The translations under genes and the position numbers were made by a program. The notes beneath the pieces were generated by a model that was not told the origin of the DNA, searched no databases, and was given only the letters and a program-made list of their open reading frames with translations. A DNA stretch of 64,000 bases from Seribacter sulfatis (GTDB lineage Bacteria > Verrucomicrobiota > Verrucomicrobiia > Opitutales > Seribacteraceae): the NCBI RefSeq assembly GCF_964187635.1, contig NZ_CAXLMO010000001.1, forward strand, positions 1 to 64,000, written 5' to 3'. This document shows, piece after piece, positions 1-8,260 of the stretch. The first letter of the stretch is position 1. Every line of letters starts with the position of its first letter.

Positions 1-849
1 ATTCTGTTTTATTATCTCAGCCGTTTGAGAGGTGGTTCGTGTAGTAAAGCATTGAATAGTGGGAAGCGGTTGGGATTGTTCCACGTGGAACCATCTTCCT
101 TTTTGTTCCACATGGAACATTTCTTCTTGGTTGCGAGTATCATAAAAGGCAAACTTAGTAGGCTCTTTGTCACCATACTGTGTTTCTGTTTTTTCAAAAT
201 TAATGGAGCGGCCAAGCAGGCGTGGAGGAGTGCCGGTCTTAAATCGATTGAGTTCTATTCCGTATTCTGTGAAGTCTGCAGATAATCCCTTTGCTACATG
301 ATCGCCGAGTCTTCCGCCCTCCGCTTTTTCTTTACCAACATGCATTAGTGCACGCAAGAATGTGCCGGTTGTAACAACGATTGATTTTCCGTAGAAGTTT
401 ATGCCCAGGGTTGTTTTGACGCCAACACATTTATCTTTCTTAATAATTAAGCCATCTACTATACTTTGAAATGTTGTAATGTTCTCATTTAATTCGAGAA
501 CATGTTTCATTCTAAGCTGGTACGCTTTTTTATCACACTGTGCTCGAGGTGCTTGAACAGCCGGTCCCTTTGAGGAGTTAAGTAATTTGAATTGAATTGC
601 TGATAGATCAGTGTTCAGAGCCATTTCTCCGCCTAAGGCGTCAATTTCTCTAACAATTTGTCCTTTAGCTTGGCCCCCAATTGCTGGATTACAACTCATT
701 TGAGCAACAGTATCGAGGTTGCCCGTCAAAATAAGAACTTCAGCCCCACACCTAGATGCTGCCAAAGCTGCCTCGCAACCAGCATGCCCTGCACCGCAAA
801 CAATTACATCATAGGGATTTAGCTCATCTGTTTTTAATCCCGTATTCAT
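1..849 (-). CDS. mnmG: MnmG (GidA), tRNA U34 carboxymethylaminomethyl-modification FAD enzyme, N-terminal 283 codons
   Basis: This partial gene begins at ATG 849-847 and stays open to the left edge, so its C-terminal half lies outside the window. The start codon overlaps the mnmE stop (ATGA), so the two are probably translationally coupled; MnmE and MnmG work together to modify the wobble uridine of certain tRNAs. The N-terminus has the FAD-binding Rossmann motif (VIVCGAGHAGCEAA, residues 16-29), followed by the family signatures CNPAIGG and KTGTPPR. Around residues 244-258 there is a stretch reading MFHVEQKGRWFHVEQ where E. coli MnmG has only a short loop. Its DNA contains two parS-like palindromes, so the protein sequence there appears dictated by ParB binding. 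In many bacteria mnmE-mnmG is followed by rsmG-parA-parB near oriC, and the same is likely just left of position 1. Identity is firm. Confidence 0.95.
   Translation of the reverse strand, partial: MNTGLKTDELNPYDVIVCGAGHAGCEAALAASRCGAEVLILTGNLDTVAQMSCNPAIGGQAKGQIVREIDALGGEMALNTDLSAIQFKLLNSSKGPAVQAPRAQCDKKAYQLRMKHVLELNENITTFQSIVDGLIIKKDKCVGVKTTLGINFYGKSIVVTTGTFLRALMHVGKEKAEGGRLGDHVAKGLSADFTEYGIELNRFKTGTPPRLLGRSINFEKTETQYGDKEPTKFAFYDTRNQEEMFHVEQKGRWFHVEQSQPLPTIQCFTTRTTSQTAEIIKQN
77..92. promoter_or_regulatory. parS centromere site 1 (ParB binding)
   Basis: The 16-mer TGTTCCACGTGGAACC contains a perfect 14-bp palindrome (78-91). It matches the chromosomal parS consensus known from Pseudomonas and Caulobacter (TGTTCCACGTGGAACA/C). 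It lies inside mnmG and encodes FHVEQ on the minus strand. The mnmE-mnmG context is commonly oriC- and parAB-proximal, which supports a real segregation site. Confidence 0.88.
104..119. promoter_or_regulatory. parS-like site 2 (one mismatch)
   Basis: TGTTCCACATGGAACA differs from the canonical parS 16-mer by a single base in the central CG (CA here). Its centre is 27 bp from that of site 1, which is exactly nine codons, so it encodes a second FHVEQ in the same reading frame. It is probably a second, weaker ParB site. Confidence 0.75.
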
Positions 850-2204
850 TTTCCAATACAGAAATTTTGAAACAACTGGTCTAGCATATCTTCATTATCT
901 GTGCGTCCGATAATACTGTTAATACACTCGATTGATAATTTTAATTCCTGTAATATGATTTCTTCATTAATGGAAGATGAAATGAGAGATACTACTTCAT
1001 CTAAATGGGCTAGTGCATCTACAAGATGATTAGACTGTCTTTTATTAACCAAAATATCACTTGATGGGTTTATTTTAAACTGATCCGATAACACTTTCTC
1101 TATTTCGGATATAATATTTTCTGAACAACCATCTTCTATCATTGAAGTCGTGATTACTTTTGAGTTTCGAGGATAATCGCTGGAGGATATCTCGCGTTTT
1201 AGGTCATTTTTATTTTCTACAACTATTATCGCTTTCGATTTAATTTCTTTCCGGATGCTATTATAAAATTCGGTAGGGTAGGGGAGTGAAGAATCAAATA
1301 CTAACAGAACAATAGCCGAATCATCTATAAGACGAATAGAATTTTGTATCCCCAGTTGTTCAACCTCAGAGGTTGTTTTACGGATCCCTGCAGTGTCAAA
1401 TAATTCAACTTTATAGCCTCCTATATTTAATTCCTTTGATAGATAATCTCTTGTTGTCCCTGAGTCTTTACTTACCAGTGCACGATTTTCGTGAACAAGA
1501 TTATTAAACAATGTACTTTTACCTACATTGGGAGGACCAATCAGTGAAATTTTAATACCCTGGGACAATGTTGACTTTATATTCGTCGAGTTAATTAGTT
1601 GAGTAATTGCAGATTTAAGTGGCTTTACAATTGTCAATATTTCACCAACATTTTTTTCTTTAATTTCATCTTCAGGAAAATCTATACTTGCTTCGAATTG
1701 TGCCTGTAAATTAATTATCCCAGACTGAATAACATGAAGACGTTTACTTAAGCTTCCTCTCAATTGATGATTGGCAATTTCAATCTCAATTTCACTAGAG
1801 GCTGAAATTAACTCCGCAACTGCTTCAGCTTGGGAAAGGTCTATTTTCCCATTTAAGAATGCCCTTTTTGTGTATTCTCCAGGTTCAGCAAGTCTGCATT
1901 TTCTTTTAATCAGGTCATCTAAAATCTGATTAGCAATCAATGGGTTTCCATGAAAAGTAAGTTCTAGTGTTTGTTCTCCAGTGTATGATTTACCATTTTC
2001 AAAGAATGTGAGTAAAACTTGATCAACGGGTTTTCCTTTTATTGACAAATAGTTTCTTACAGTTGCTGTCCTTGGGGTAGGAGTTGTAATGTTAAATATA
2101 TCCTCGCAAAGAGTTTTACATAACTTACCGCTTACTCTAATCACCCCCAATGCAGACTCTCCTGCGATGGTAGCAAGAGATACAATCGTATCACCTTCTC
2201 TCAC
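846..2204 (-). CDS. mnmE: MnmE (TrmE), tRNA-modification GTPase
   Basis: MnmE is the GTPase partner of MnmG in forming cmnm5U34 on tRNAs. The 452-residue length is normal for the family. An N-terminal tetrahydrofolate-binding/dimerisation domain covers about residues 1-118. A helical domain is interrupted by the G domain with G1 GPPNVGKS (223-230), G2 TTRD (250-253), G3 DTAG (270-273) and G4 NKND (331-334). The protein ends in the diagnostic FCIGK motif with the catalytic Cys. The start is GTG at 2204, chosen because the family begins close to the DTI motif; no Shine-Dalgarno is visible. It follows recA by 14 bp and overlaps mnmG, so it is probably co-transcribed with both. Confidence 0.96.
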   Translation of the reverse strand: MREGDTIVSLATIAGESALGVIRVSGKLCKTLCEDIFNITTPTPRTATVRNYLSIKGKPVDQVLLTFFENGKSYTGEQTLELTFHGNPLIANQILDDLIKRKCRLAEPGEYTKRAFLNGKIDLSQAEAVAELISASSEIEIEIANHQLRGSLSKRLHVIQSGIINLQAQFEASIDFPEDEIKEKNVGEILTIVKPLKSAITQLINSTNIKSTLSQGIKISLIGPPNVGKSTLFNNLVHENRALVSKDSGTTRDYLSKELNIGGYKVELFDTAGIRKTTSEVEQLGIQNSIRLIDDSAIVLLVFDSSLPYPTEFYNSIRKEIKSKAIIVVENKNDLKREISSSDYPRNSKVITTSMIEDGCSENIISEIEKVLSDQFKINPSSDILVNKRQSNHLVDALAHLDEVVSLISSSINEEIILQELKLSIECINSIIGRTDNEDMLDQLFQNFCIGK

Positions 2205-2218
2205 AGTTATTTATGGAA

Positions 2219-3274
2219 TTAGTCAGAGTCCTCGTCGTTGTTCTGTGCTAGGACAGAACCGACGGTGACTTCAACTTTTTCTAAGATCGCGGCTGTGATT
2301 TCAGCCATCAATTTTTCATCTTCTGCAAGAGTTTGTTTTGCAGCTTCACGACCTTGCCCTATCAAGTCACCTTTGTAGGAAATCCAGGCTCCTTTTTTCG
2401 TCAAAATTTCATGTTCAATCCCAAGATCTAATACGGAACCTGTTCGGGAAATACCCTCGCTGTACATGATATCAAATTCACATGCTGTAAAGGGTGGAGC
2501 AATTTTGTTTTTAACAATTTTTACCCGCGTCCTGTTGCCTACTACTGTTCCATTAGATTCCTTAATCTGCCCAATTCTTCGAATGTCCATTCTGATAGAA
2601 CAGAAGAATTTTAATGCTCTTCCACCTGGTGTAGTTTCCGGACTGCCAAACATTACGCCTATTTTTTCCCGAATTTGATTCGTAAAAATACAAACACAGT
2701 TGGTTTTAGAAATTGCTGCGGTGAGCCGTCTCATTGCTTGACTCATCATACGAGCCTGTAGACCGACTGTAGCATCCCCCATTTGCCCATCTAGTTCCTG
2801 TCTTGACACTAATGCTGCTACTGAGTCTAAGACAACAACATCAATTGCCCCTGACCGAATGAGTGTTTCAGTAATATTGAGTGCGTCTTCACCACTTTCT
2901 GGTTGTGAAACCATAAGGTTATCGAGGTCCACACCGACTATTTTAGCGTATCTAGGGTCTAATGCATGTTCTACATCAACAAATACAGCATTTCCTCCAT
3001 TTCTTTGCGCTTCTGCGATCACACTTAAACAAAAGGTTGTTTTACCGGATGATTCAGGACCATATATTTCCACAATCCTACCTCTGGGTAAGCCGCCAGC
3101 ACCTAACGATAGATCAACAGCCAATGATCCAGTTGAGATAACCGACACATTCATTTTAGTTGCGTCCCCAAGTCTCATTAGGGCACCTTCTCCAAATTTT
3201 TTATTAATTCCCTGAAATGCTAAATCAAGGTCTGGGTTTTTGTCTTTTCGTTTATCGGTAGTGTTTTTAGCCAT
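2219..3274 (-). CDS. recA: RecA recombinase
   Basis: RecA is the strand-exchange ATPase of homologous recombination and the usual SOS co-protease. It is 351 residues from ATG 3274; a longer TTG start at 3310 is open but adds only an atypical leader. Walker A GPESSGKT is at 72-79 and the Walker B region VVVLDS at 147-152. The L2 loop begins NQIREKIGVMFGSPETTPGG (199-218), and the C-terminal tail is acidic. There is no intein. It heads a recA-mnmE-mnmG run. The 226 bp upstream to the divergent HAD gene has no complete LexA box that I can recognise (neither CTGT-N8-ACAG nor TGTTC-N4-GAACA), so SOS control is not shown. Confidence 0.97.
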   Translation of the reverse strand: MAKNTTDKRKDKNPDLDLAFQGINKKFGEGALMRLGDATKMNVSVISTGSLAVDLSLGAGGLPRGRIVEIYGPESSGKTTFCLSVIAEAQRNGGNAVFVDVEHALDPRYAKIVGVDLDNLMVSQPESGEDALNITETLIRSGAIDVVVLDSVAALVSRQELDGQMGDATVGLQARMMSQAMRRLTAAISKTNCVCIFTNQIREKIGVMFGSPETTPGGRALKFFCSIRMDIRRIGQIKESNGTVVGNRTRVKIVKNKIAPPFTACEFDIMYSEGISRTGSVLDLGIEHEILTKKGAWISYKGDLIGQGREAAKQTLAEDEKLMAEITAAILEKVEVTVGSVLAQNNDEDSD

Positions 3275-3500
3275 TTTAAATATATGTATATAATCACAAT
3301 GATTTTTCAAGAGATAGAATCAAGCAGTTTAAGTAAATTTGTTTATATTTCTTATAGTTTAGTTACTATGCACGCATTTCTTATCAATAATTATGATCGA
3401 GTCTGTTCCTATATTTTACTTTTTCTTTAAGAATGGAAAAGAGGGTAGGGCACGGTTATTCCAGAATATGGTCCCACACTACAAAAACCAAAGCATGTAA

Positions 3501-4142
3501 ATGAAATATTCCCACATAATTTGGGATTGGAATGGAACAATAATCGACGATGCCCGTCTTTGCGTAGATTTAGTTAATGAACTTTTAGATGAATTTAATT
3601 TAGAGCGAGTTACAATTGCGTATTACTTAAATAACTTCAGTTTTCCTGTTAAATCTTACTACGCAAGCCTCGGTTTACCTATTGACTCAAAGAACTATAA
3701 GGCTCTGTCGGAAAAGTTTATAATTAATTATCGGAAAAGTTTTGCGAATTGCAAGTTACAGAAGGGTGCAAGGAATTGCTTTCAATACTTCCAAAGAAAT
3801 TCAATAAAACAAAGTGTTCTTTCAGCTGGAAATCAAAAAGATCTGAATGACTTTATATCTTTTCATAATGTTTCTCTATTCTTTGATTTCGCAAGCGGTG
3901 TGGATGATGTGTTTGCTCAAGGGAAAGCGGAACTTGCGAAACATCATTTTAATAAAATTGGTTTACCGGCATCTGAAGTTTTACTCGTTGGGGATACTTT
4001 ACATGATGCCGAGGTAGCAGGTGAATTAGGTCTAAATTGTATATTATTTAGCGGAGGACATAATTCAAAAGAATTACTTTTGAAACCTTCATATCCTGTA
4101 ATAGAATCTTTGGAGGAATTAAGTAATTGGGTTCAAGATTGA
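3501..4142 (+). CDS. HAD-superfamily hydrolase, phosphoglycolate-phosphatase-like
   Basis: This is a predicted small-molecule phosphatase of the HAD superfamily, 213 residues, cytosolic. Motif I reads WDWNGT with the nucleophile Asp9. The usual second Asp is Asn11, a variant seen in a subgroup of HAD proteins. Motif II is Ser108 (VLSAG), motif III Lys142, and motif IV is GDTLHD with Asp165 and Asp169. An alpha-helical cap sits between motifs I and II (about residues 20-90). It is divergent from recA and is followed 34 bp later by miaB, so it may lead the miaB-gmk run. The substrate cannot be read from the sequence; phosphoglycolate is only the closest family label. Confidence 0.75.
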   Translation: MKYSHIIWDWNGTIIDDARLCVDLVNELLDEFNLERVTIAYYLNNFSFPVKSYYASLGLPIDSKNYKALSEKFIINYRKSFANCKLQKGARNCFQYFQRNSIKQSVLSAGNQKDLNDFISFHNVSLFFDFASGVDDVFAQGKAELAKHHFNKIGLPASEVLLVGDTLHDAEVAGELGLNCILFSGGHNSKELLLKPSYPVIESLEELSNWVQD

Positions 4143-4176
4143 CCCCAATTTTACTTAGTATATCAATTCTACATTC

Positions 4177-5520
4177 ATGAATCGTGTATTTATCAAGACA
4201 TACGGCTGCCAAATGAATGAAAGGGATTCTGAAGCTGTGGCGTTCAAGTTGAAAGCTAGAGGATATGAAATCGTTTCAGACGAGGCAATTGCTGACGTTG
4301 TTTTGCTTAATACATGCAGTGTTAGGGATCAGGCAGAACAAAAAGCAATCGGAAAAGCAGGCCACCTTGCTCATCGTAAGAAAAAAAATCAAAAATTTAT
4401 TTTTGGAGTTATGGGATGTATGGCACAAAATAGGGGAGAGGAGTTGTTTGATATACTTCCTGACCTCGATTTGGTTGTGGGTACGCAAAAATTTCATCGT
4501 ATCCCGGAATATTTAGACAAAATTACTGGAAGCACTGAACCAAAGACTACAAATATTATTGATTTAGAAGACGAGGAGTTTTCGCAGGAAGAAATTCGAG
4601 ATCATTTAAATACTTCTCAAAATAAAGTGACCGCGTTTGTATCAATCATGCAAGGTTGCAATATGAACTGTACTTTCTGCATTGTTCCAAAAACAAGAGG
4701 TAAAGAGAGATATAGGAGCATCGCAAGTATTACGAAAGAGGTACAGGAACTAGTTGACCGAGGTGTTCGGGAAGTTACATTACTTGGTCAAATTGTGAAT
4801 GCATATGGTCGAGGTTCTTTACCTCGTATCGATAATAAATCTCCTTTTGTTCAATTACTTGAAAAATTAAATGAAATTGAAGGCTTGTATCGTATTCGTT
4901 TCACTTCACCACATCCAACCAGTTTTGGGGATGATTTAATCGAATGTTTTGCTCGTTTATCAAAATTATGTGAGCATGCTCATTTACCTATGCAAAGTGG
5001 TTCAGATAGAATTTTAAAACTGATGAATCGTCCCTATACTAGGAAAAAATTTTTAGCCATTACAAAAAAATTACGAAATGCACATTCTAAAATGAGAATT
5101 AGTACAGATGTGATTTTGGGTTTTCCGGGTGAAAGTGACGAAGATTATGCTTTAACCAAGTCGGCTTTTATAGAAGCAACTTTTGAAATGGCTTATATTT
5201 TTAAGTACAGCGAAAGATCAGGAACTCCTGCAGTAGAATTATCCGATTCTGTCCCAAAGGATGTAAAAGAAATGCGCAACCAAGATTTACTTACACAGCT
5301 TGAAAAACAATCGTATGTTTCCAACTCTAGTAGTGTAGGAAAACGATATGAAGTTCTTGTAGAGGGAAAAGCCAAAAGAGGAAAAGATATGCTAATCGGT
5401 AGAACAAGGTGTAACCGAAGAGTTGTATTTGAGGGGAATCAGGTATTGGCAGGTGAGTTATTAGATATTGAAATTAAGGATGTGAGTGCGACTACTCTAA
5501 TCGGGGAAAATAACCAATGA
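4177..5520 (+). CDS. miaB: MiaB, tRNA-2-methylthio-N6-dimethylallyladenosine synthase
   Basis: MiaB is a radical-SAM methylthiotransferase that adds a 2-methylthio group to i6A37 in tRNA. The 447 residues include the N-terminal UPF0004 domain with cluster ligands Cys11, Cys47 and Cys81. The radical-SAM CxxxCxxC motif is at Cys161, Cys165 and Cys168 (GCNMNCTFC), and a C-terminal TRAM domain covers about 380-445. The opening KTYGCQMNERDSE and the RGKER segment fit MiaB rather than RimO or MtaB. Its stop overlaps the next start (ATGA), so it is coupled to the downstream membrane protein. Confidence 0.94.
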   Translation: MNRVFIKTYGCQMNERDSEAVAFKLKARGYEIVSDEAIADVVLLNTCSVRDQAEQKAIGKAGHLAHRKKKNQKFIFGVMGCMAQNRGEELFDILPDLDLVVGTQKFHRIPEYLDKITGSTEPKTTNIIDLEDEEFSQEEIRDHLNTSQNKVTAFVSIMQGCNMNCTFCIVPKTRGKERYRSIASITKEVQELVDRGVREVTLLGQIVNAYGRGSLPRIDNKSPFVQLLEKLNEIEGLYRIRFTSPHPTSFGDDLIECFARLSKLCEHAHLPMQSGSDRILKLMNRPYTRKKFLAITKKLRNAHSKMRISTDVILGFPGESDEDYALTKSAFIEATFEMAYIFKYSERSGTPAVELSDSVPKDVKEMRNQDLLTQLEKQSYVSNSSSVGKRYEVLVEGKAKRGKDMLIGRTRCNRRVVFEGNQVLAGELLDIEIKDVSATTLIGENNQ

Positions 5521-6056
5521 ATTTATATTATTATACTTTAACAACAGCATCCTTACTAGGTGTTATGGGTTTATTTATTTTCAGTAAACCAAAAATTGCA
5601 TTGGGGAATATTAGTGGTTTAATCAGGTCTAAAAAAGCAGCGATCCTTTTTCTCGTTATTGGACTAGTCTGGTTTTTGTATGAACATGTCCAAAATTTGG
5701 GGGATGCAGATTTTGGTGAATACAAATATATTATAGGGTTTATAGCCGCAGGTGTTGCGATTTCCTCGTATTTCTTTATCAGTGACTTTCTGTCTGTGCG
5801 AGCATTCTGTATTCTTGCCTTATTGTATTCTAGAGAAGTACTTGACTCTGCGTTTTTACAAGAACCCCAATCGAGGCTCTTTTTAGTTTCTGCAATCTAC
5901 TGTATTATAATTCTTTCACTCTATTTTGGTGCATGGCCCTACCGAGCAAGAGATCTAATTAAATGGTTCGATTTCAGTTTAAAAAGAACAACAATATTAG
6001 GTGCGATTTTAGTGATTTATGCCGTACTATTATTTGTAGTTTCGTTTAGTTATTGA
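5517..6056 (+). CDS. Multi-pass membrane protein of unknown function
   Basis: I do not recognise this 179-residue protein. It is strongly hydrophobic with about five to six predicted membrane helices (roughly residues 5-23, 43-60, 71-90, 93-106, 122-142, 157-177) and few charged residues outside the loops. The start overlaps the miaB stop by 4 bp and gmk follows 12 bp after its end, so it is probably translated from the same message. Nothing visible points to a transport or enzymatic motif. It may simply ride in a conserved operon, or it may be a lineage-specific inner-membrane protein. Confidence 0.7.
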   Translation: MNLYYYTLTTASLLGVMGLFIFSKPKIALGNISGLIRSKKAAILFLVIGLVWFLYEHVQNLGDADFGEYKYIIGFIAAGVAISSYFFISDFLSVRAFCILALLYSREVLDSAFLQEPQSRLFLVSAIYCIIILSLYFGAWPYRARDLIKWFDFSLKRTTILGAILVIYAVLLFVVSFSY

Positions 6057-6068
6057 TCTATTTCATTA

Positions 6069-6656
6069 ATGAATAGTATTGCCTTAGTAATTTCAGGACC
6101 TGCGGGTGTAGGAAAGACAACTTTGTGCGATAGATTACTATCAGACTTTGAGACTCAATTAACCCGGGTTATTACTGTAACAACAAGACATCCAAGAGAA
6201 GGAGAAGCAGACGGTAAAGATTATCTTTTTATTACAAAATTGGAATTCGAAGATCTAATTGAAGTGGATGCTTTTATTGAATATGCTCAAATCCATGATA
6301 ATTACTATGGTAGTTTAAAGAAAACATTTCTTGAACTTTTTCAAAAAGATCAGGATGTTTTATTGAATATCGATGTACAAGGAACCACATCTCTAAAAAA
6401 CCTAGAAAGTAGTTATCCATTTCTCAAAAATCGGGTAATTAGTGTTTTTGTGATGCCTAAATCGTTAAACGAATTAAGAGATAGATTAAAAACGAGAAAT
6501 TTGGATACGACTGAGGAAATTGAAAAACGATTAACGACTGCAGCTAACGAGATTAAGTCTAACGGAATTTTTGATTACACTATAGAATCAAGTACTAAGG
6601 ACGAAGACTATAAAAGGTTGGTCGAGATTTATAAATTACACTCACAAAATCCGTAA
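6069..6656 (+). CDS. gmk: Guanylate kinase
   Basis: Guanylate kinase phosphorylates GMP to GDP with ATP, in cytosolic purine nucleotide metabolism. It is 195 residues, the family's usual size. Walker A GPAGVGKT is at 10-17. The GMP-binding segment TTRHPREGEADGKDY and the EYAQIHDNYYG segment are both family hallmarks. The lid region around LKTRNLDTTEEIEKRL is intact. It ends the HAD-miaB-membrane-gmk run and converges with gnd, leaving only 12 bp between their stop codons and no room for a separate terminator. Confidence 0.95.
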   Translation: MNSIALVISGPAGVGKTTLCDRLLSDFETQLTRVITVTTRHPREGEADGKDYLFITKLEFEDLIEVDAFIEYAQIHDNYYGSLKKTFLELFQKDQDVLLNIDVQGTTSLKNLESSYPFLKNRVISVFVMPKSLNELRDRLKTRNLDTTEEIEKRLTTAANEIKSNGIFDYTIESSTKDEDYKRLVEIYKLHSQNP

Positions 6657-6668
6657 GTTCTTCTGGTA

Positions 6669-8174
6669 TTAAACCTGAACCTCAGGACGATTTGGGTGGA
6701 GCCAATCGAGGTGAAAGAATTTACCCCGTTCTTCATCTGTTCTTTCATAAGTATGTGCACCAAAATAATCCCGTTGTGCTTGAAGTAGGTTTTGAGGAAG
6801 TCGTTCTGACCTGTAACTATCGTAATAGGAAAGAGCGGATGAAAAAGTAGGCACAGGGATTCCAGATTCAACAGCAAGGCTAATCACTTTCCTCCAGTTG
6901 GGTTGATAAATACTTAAGCATTCCTTGAAGTAATTATCTAAAAGGAGGTTAGCTAAAGTCGGTTCTTTTTCATATGCCTCAGTAATCTTCTGTAAAAATG
7001 CGGCTCTAATTATACATCCCCCTCTCCATATTTTAGCTATCTCACCAAAGTTGAGATCCCAGTTGTATTCTTTCTGAGCTTCTCGCATAAGTTGAAAACC
7101 TTGGGCGTAGGAGCAAATTTTCGAGCAGTAAAGAGCGTCTCTAATCGCGGATACGATAACTTGTTTATTATCAGATTTAATTTTAACGATTGGTCCAGTT
7201 AAGATCTTAGATGCAGCGGTCCTTTCATCCTTAATTGCACTAAGGCATCGTGCGAAAACTGCTTCTGAAACAGTTGGTGCAGGTACTCCCATATCTAGAG
7301 CATTAACTGATGTCCATTTCCCTGTTCCTTTTTGTCCTGCTGTATCCATGACAATATCAACGAATGGATTATCCGTGCGGGGATCTTTTTGTTTGAGAAT
7401 ATCGCCAGTTATTTCAATGAGGAATGAATCGAGTTCTCCCTTGTTCCATTCGTTAAAAATATCACCAATTTCACAGGGAGTTAAATCCACAATCGAAGAC
7501 ATTAAATGGTACGCTTCGCAAATCATTTGCATATCACCATACTCGATACCGTTATGAACCATTTTAACATAGTGACCCGCTCCATCATTCCCAATGTAGG
7601 CGGAGCAAGGTACACCACCTTGGATTGGCTTTCCAGGAAGTGCGCCTTCTAAAGGTTTTCCGTTATCAGGATTTACTTTTGCGGATATTGAGTCCCAAAT
7701 TGGCTTTATTAAATTCCATGCCTCTTGGGATCCTCCAGGCATCAAGGATGGTCCAAACCGTGCTCCCTCTTCGCCCCCGCTCACTCCCGATCCAACAAAG
7801 AAAATATTCTTTTCCTTAAGCATTTTTTCTCGTTCGATAGTGTCTGTCCATTTCGCATTTCCACCATCAATAATAACATCACCCTTTTGAAGGAGTGGGA
7901 CAAGAGATTCAATAACAGAATCAGTCGGACGACCTGCTTGAACCATGATGATAATCTTCTTGGGACTTTGGAGAGAATTTACAAAAGACTCAATATTTTC
8001 GTAACCGGATAAATTGGGAAGATTCTTTCCATTTTTATCTAAAAAACTTTCTGTTTTAGAAAAAGTCCTGTTATACACAGAAATTTTATAGTCATGGTCC
8101 GCGATGTTAAGAGCCAAATTTTGCCCCATCACTGCGAGTCCAATAAGTCCAATATTTGAAGTTGAATCTGTCAT
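6669..8174 (-). CDS. gnd: 6-phosphogluconate dehydrogenase (decarboxylating)
   Basis: This enzyme oxidises and decarboxylates 6-phosphogluconate to ribulose-5-phosphate with NADP+ in the oxidative pentose phosphate pathway. The N-terminal Rossmann motif GLIGLAVMGQNLALNIADH covers residues 9-27. The substrate signature GGEEGARFGPSLMPGG is at 133-148, and the catalytic block KMVHNGIEYGD carries Lys204, His207, Asn208 and Glu211. At 501 residues it is about 30 longer than E. coli Gnd, with an extra loop near 165-190. No other pentose-phosphate gene is adjacent. Confidence in the family is high; cofactor preference is not read from the sequence. Confidence 0.96.
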   Translation of the reverse strand: MTDSTSNIGLIGLAVMGQNLALNIADHDYKISVYNRTFSKTESFLDKNGKNLPNLSGYENIESFVNSLQSPKKIIIMVQAGRPTDSVIESLVPLLQKGDVIIDGGNAKWTDTIEREKMLKEKNIFFVGSGVSGGEEGARFGPSLMPGGSQEAWNLIKPIWDSISAKVNPDNGKPLEGALPGKPIQGGVPCSAYIGNDGAGHYVKMVHNGIEYGDMQMICEAYHLMSSIVDLTPCEIGDIFNEWNKGELDSFLIEITGDILKQKDPRTDNPFVDIVMDTAGQKGTGKWTSVNALDMGVPAPTVSEAVFARCLSAIKDERTAASKILTGPIVKIKSDNKQVIVSAIRDALYCSKICSYAQGFQLMREAQKEYNWDLNFGEIAKIWRGGCIIRAAFLQKITEAYEKEPTLANLLLDNYFKECLSIYQPNWRKVISLAVESGIPVPTFSSALSYYDSYRSERLPQNLLQAQRDYFGAHTYERTDEERGKFFHLDWLHPNRPEVQV

Positions 8175-8229
8175 TTATATTTCAATAAACTTCTATCCCG
8201 TAGATCGCGAGAAAAAACAAAAATTAACG

Positions 8230-8255
8230 GACCGAAAAATCTATCTTTTTGGGTC
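8230..8255 (-). terminator. Putative intrinsic terminator of the gene at 8261-10342
   Basis: A ten-base-pair stem (8230-8239 with 8246-8255, one mismatch at 8234/8251) closes a six-base loop. Read on the minus strand it lies just after the stop codon and is followed by a T-rich tract. It separates the secreted repeat protein from gnd. Confidence 0.5.
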
Positions 8256-8260
8256 TAATT

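Noticed and set aside
2859..3215. 118-codon open frame antisense to recA
   Set aside because: It is a reading-frame shadow of the strongly conserved recA sequence.
3275..3310. Longer RecA starting at TTG 3310
   Set aside because: The extra 12 residues do not resemble RecA N-termini, whereas ATG 3274 gives a standard MAKNTTDKRK start.
3275..3500. Possible LexA operator upstream of recA (TGTTC half-site near 3395)
   Set aside because: The second half does not match GAACA at the required spacing, and no CTGT-N8-ACAG or CGAAC-type box is present.
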